Assembly: GCA_902470365.1 (NCBI GenBank)
Contig: CABRFZ010000004.1
Location: 1-64,000, forward strand
Direction: 5' to 3'
Length of the DNA: 64,000 nt
DNA from: an uncultured Collinsella sp.
Lineage (GTDB): Bacteria; Actinomycetota; Coriobacteriia; Coriobacteriales; Coriobacteriaceae
The notes below the pieces were generated by a model. The model worked only from the letters and a program-made list of their open reading frames with translations. It made no database searches and was not told the origin of the DNA. Of this stretch, positions 61,339-64,000 are shown one piece after another (position 1 is the stretch's first letter; every line of letters begins with the position of its first letter). The position numbers were made by a program, and so were the translations under genes.

Positions 61339-64000
61339 ATGGCGTTGCTAGTAGGACTGGACGTAGGGTCGACGACGACCAAAGTTTACGCGATGCACGA
61401 GGATATGACCGAGGCGTGGTGGGGATATCGCCGCCACGGGGCGTGTCAGACAACGAGCGTGCGCGCCATGCTCGGCGAGCTCGCCGAGCGCTTTCCCCAT
61501 GAGTCGCTGCGCGTTGCGGTGACCGGCTCGGGTGCGCGCGATATCGCGACCGCGCTGGGCGCCTCGTACGTTCAGGAGGTGGTCGCCAACGCGCTCGCGA
61601 TCAGCAGGTTCTATCCGCAGACGCGCTGCGCCATCGAGCTGGGCGGCCAAGACGCCAAGATGATCTTCTTCCGCACCAACGATAAGGGAGACATCGAGGT
61701 TGCCGACATGCGCATGAACGGCTCGTGCGCAGGCGGTACCGGTGCATTTATCGACGAGATGGCAAAGCTCATGGGGGTCGGCACCGAATCGGGCGAGTTC
61801 GAGCAGCTCGCAAGCCGGGGAACGACCGTCCACGAGGTCTCGGGCCGCTGCGGCGTGTACGCAAAGACCGATATCCAGCCGCTGCTCAACGAGGGCATTC
61901 CTACCACCGACCTGGCGCTTTCGGCGCTTCACGCGGTCGCCCGCCAAACGATCGGCGGTCTGGCCCAGGGTATCGACATCGAGCCGCCGGTAATCTTCGA
62001 GGGCGGTACGCTCGCCTACAACCCCACACTGGTCCGCGTGTTCCGGGAGCAACTGAATCTATCGGACGATCAGGTTATCGTCCCGCGCGATCCGCAGATC
62101 ATGGTCGCGCGCGGTGCCGCCCTGTCGCTGACCGACATGTTCGCATCGTCCCAACCGATCGACCTTCCCGACGCTTTTGTCCGGCTGGATAAGCTCGAGA
62201 CGGTCGCGCCCGCAAGCGGAGAGGGACGTCTTGCCCAGCCCTTTTTTGCCACACCTGCCGAGCAGGCGGATTTTACGGCACGCCATGGCAAAGAGACGCC
62301 GGCAAAGGGTCCGGATGCGTATGCGCCCGGAGAGACGGTGCGTGTGGCGCTCGGTATCGATTCGGGGAGCACGACGACCAAGTTCGCCCTGGTCGATGAG
62401 GCGGGTGAGCTTGTCGATTCGTTCTACGCGTCTAATAACGGCAGACCGCTCGACGTCGCCCAACAGGGTCTTGTCAGCTTGAAGAACCGCTGGGAGACAG
62501 CGGGAGTCACGCTTGCGATCGATGCCGTGGGCACCACGGGATACGGCGAGGAGCTTTTCGCGCGCGCGTTCCACGCCGACTACCATACGGTCGAGACGGT
62601 CGCGCACGCCCGCGCCGCGTGCGTATGCGTTCCCGATGCGACCTTCGTGCTCGACATCGGCGGACAGGATATGAAGGCCATCTGGCTCAACCACGGCGTG
62701 CTGACCGATATCGTCGTCAACGAGGCGTGCTCTGCGGGCTGCGGCTCGTTCCTCGAGGGTTTTGCCAAAAACCTCGGAATAGCCGTTGAGGATATCGCGA
62801 CCGAGGCATTTTCGTCCAAAGCCCCCGCCGTTCTCGGCAGCCGCTGCACGGTGTTCATGAACAGCAGCGTCGTTTCCGAGCAGCGGCGCGGTAAGGGTCC
62901 GGGCGACATCATGGCCGGTCTCTGCCGTTCGATTATCGAGAACGTGTTCACCAAGGTCATTCGCGTTTCAAATCTCAACCGTCTGGGCGACAAAGTCGTC
63001 GTCCAGGGCGGCACGTTCCGAAACGACGCGGTGCTGCGCGCATTCGAGCAGTATCTGGGCAAACCCGTCACGCGTGCGCCCCACCCGGGGCTGATGGGCG
63101 CTATCGGTATCGCCCTGCTCGCGCGCGAGGAATGCCGCAAGGGCGACGCCGGCACGTCGTTTATCGTGCTCGATGCCGTGGAGCGCTTCGAGCATCGCGA
63201 GTTCGGCGGCGTTACCTGCCGTCGGTGCAACAACCGCTGCCAGCGCGCGGTCGTGGCATTTGGCGACGGCTCGCTTTACGTCACGGGCAATCGCTGCCCG
63301 CGCGGCGGCGCCATCTCATGGGATGAGCTCGTGCGCGAGGTTCCCGCGGCGGAGGAGCTGCGTCCGCAGGGTGCTTGCGAGGCACAGGCACCCGGCACGG
63401 GGCGCGACCGGACCGCGGCTGCCCCCAATCTCTTTGTCGACCGCGAGAAGCTGCTGTTCGAGTCGTACCCCGCGGTTCCCGTCAGCGGGGGGCGCGATGT
63501 CACGATCGGCATTCCCCGTGTGCTCGAGTTCTGGGACACCATGCCGTTCTGGTCGACGTTCTTCAGCACGCTCGGCTTTAAGGTGCGCGTCTCGGGACGC
63601 AGCACCAAGGCGATGTACGAGCGCGGTCTGGCGCACGTCACATCCGACACCGTGTGCTTCCCGGCCAAGCTCGTCCACGGGCACATCCGCAATCTCGTCG
63701 ACGCCGGCGTCGACCGCATCTTCATGCCCATCATCACGACGGTGCCCACCGAAAACACCGCCTCTACCAGCGAGTGGATGTGCGCCGTCGTAAAGGGATA
63801 CCCCTACGTGATGCGCAATTCCGATAACCCGGAGGAGCGTTTCGGCGTTCCGTTCGATACGCCGCTGTTCCACTGGTACGACGAGGGCGACCGAAACCGC
63901 CAGCTCAAGGCGTGGTGCAAGGAGACCTTCGATATCGATGCCGACCTGGTTGCCAAGGCGACCGAGCAGGCGGACCGCGCGCAGGAGACGTTTGAGAACC
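61339..64000 (+). CDS. Second giant acyl-CoA dehydratase activase fusion, partial at the right edge
   Basis: Open from ATG 61339 (GACGGAGC upstream) to the window end, 887 codons with no stop. Begins MALLVGLDVGSTTTKVYAM, lacking the Ala-rich leader of the 8155 protein. First ASKHA domain (~1-265) with IELGGQDAKMIFF, NGSCAGGTGAFIDEM and SGRCGVYAKTD; second (~335-600) with GIDSGSTTTKFAL, LDIGGQDMKAIW, NEACSAGCGSFLEGF and SRCTVFMNSSV; then CRRCNNRC ... GNRC (four Cys), and DUF2229 starting near GIPRVLEFWDTMPFWSTFF with DTVCFPAKLVHGH. The rest, with the dehydratase-like part, lies outside. Same layout as 8155-12936 but clearly diverged, so a paralogue, not a recent copy. Confidence 0.93.
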   Translation, partial: MALLVGLDVGSTTTKVYAMHEDMTEAWWGYRRHGACQTTSVRAMLGELAERFPHESLRVAVTGSGARDIATALGASYVQEVVANALAISRFYPQTRCAIELGGQDAKMIFFRTNDKGDIEVADMRMNGSCAGGTGAFIDEMAKLMGVGTESGEFEQLASRGTTVHEVSGRCGVYAKTDIQPLLNEGIPTTDLALSALHAVARQTIGGLAQGIDIEPPVIFEGGTLAYNPTLVRVFREQLNLSDDQVIVPRDPQIMVARGAALSLTDMFASSQPIDLPDAFVRLDKLETVAPASGEGRLAQPFFATPAEQADFTARHGKETPAKGPDAYAPGETVRVALGIDSGSTTTKFALVDEAGELVDSFYASNNGRPLDVAQQGLVSLKNRWETAGVTLAIDAVGTTGYGEELFARAFHADYHTVETVAHARAACVCVPDATFVLDIGGQDMKAIWLNHGVLTDIVVNEACSAGCGSFLEGFAKNLGIAVEDIATEAFSSKAPAVLGSRCTVFMNSSVVSEQRRGKGPGDIMAGLCRSIIENVFTKVIRVSNLNRLGDKVVVQGGTFRNDAVLRAFEQYLGKPVTRAPHPGLMGAIGIALLAREECRKGDAGTSFIVLDAVERFEHREFGGVTCRRCNNRCQRAVVAFGDGSLYVTGNRCPRGGAISWDELVREVPAAEELRPQGACEAQAPGTGRDRTAAAPNLFVDREKLLFESYPAVPVSGGRDVTIGIPRVLEFWDTMPFWSTFFSTLGFKVRVSGRSTKAMYERGLAHVTSDTVCFPAKLVHGHIRNLVDAGVDRIFMPIITTVPTENTASTSEWMCAVVKGYPYVMRNSDNPEERFGVPFDTPLFHWYDEGDRNRQLKAWCKETFDIDADLVAKATEQADRAQETFEN

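Overview
The window looks like a chromosomal segment of a high-GC Gram-positive anaerobe of the class Coriobacteriia, most like Collinsella. This is inferred from gene content and style, not from a database search: GC-rich coding with frequent GTG/TTG starts, giant CoA-dehydratase-activase fusions, a single-chain double EcfA ATPase, an AmaP/DUF2273/Asp23 cluster, a LysRS with a fused tRNA-binding domain, and many short intergenic hairpins with a GGGACAGG core. Most of the window is housekeeping; no phage, IS transposase, CRISPR array or cas gene is visible.

Layout. 1-2.6 kb: the 5' end of a Tat-like lipoprotein gene (minus), a three-unit palindrome array, and a DXS-family gene (minus). 2.8-7.3 kb: HD phosphohydrolase, CmpB-like membrane protein, ammonium transporter with its PII protein, HAD phosphatase. 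7.4-12.9 kb: TetR regulator directly upstream of a 1593-residue ATPase/iron-sulfur activase fusion. 13-17 kb: a decayed gene remnant, a small exported protein, then DUF389 and OPT transporter genes on the minus strand. 17.4-23.4 kb: coaX, dCMP deaminase, NifU-like protein, lgt, a large DUF6020-like membrane protein, yebC. 23.6-29.3 kb: envelope-stress trio (amaP-like, DUF2273, asp23), YitT, two zinc-ribbon membrane proteins (one frameshifted), DUF2752. 29.4-32.6 kb: divergent M20 and YtcJ-like amidohydrolases. 33.1-35.2 kb: groES-groEL. 35.5-40 kb: FMN riboswitch, ribU, fused ecfA1A2, ecfT and two FMN-binding-fold paralogues. 40.1-45.1 kb: argC-argJ-argB-argD behind candidate ArgR sites. 45.2-46 kb: AT-rich inverted-repeat element, ~186-bp tandem repeats carrying copies of a tRNA 3' end, and tRNA-Val. 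46.2-53.7 kb: asnB, murE, HAD, murI, rph, rdgB, dtd. 53.8-58.2 kb: veg, ispE, tRNA-Pro, tatA, greA, lysS. 58.6-61.1 kb: ThrE exporter, DUF2798 protein. 61.3 kb to the end: a second giant activase fusion that runs off the window, preceded by a 21-bp palindromic operator candidate.

Functional links. Riboflavin uptake (ribU-ecfA-ecfT) is FMN-controlled and sits beside two putative flavin-binding proteins. Arginine/ornithine synthesis, murI and a Lys-type (not DAP-type) murE all bear on cell-wall precursors. dxs and ispE are both MEP-pathway genes. The two activase fusions, each with TetR-like control signals, are the most distinctive protein-level feature and have no assigned substrate. At the DNA level the window is rich in intergenic palindromes of several families, some wrapped around ordinary terminators.
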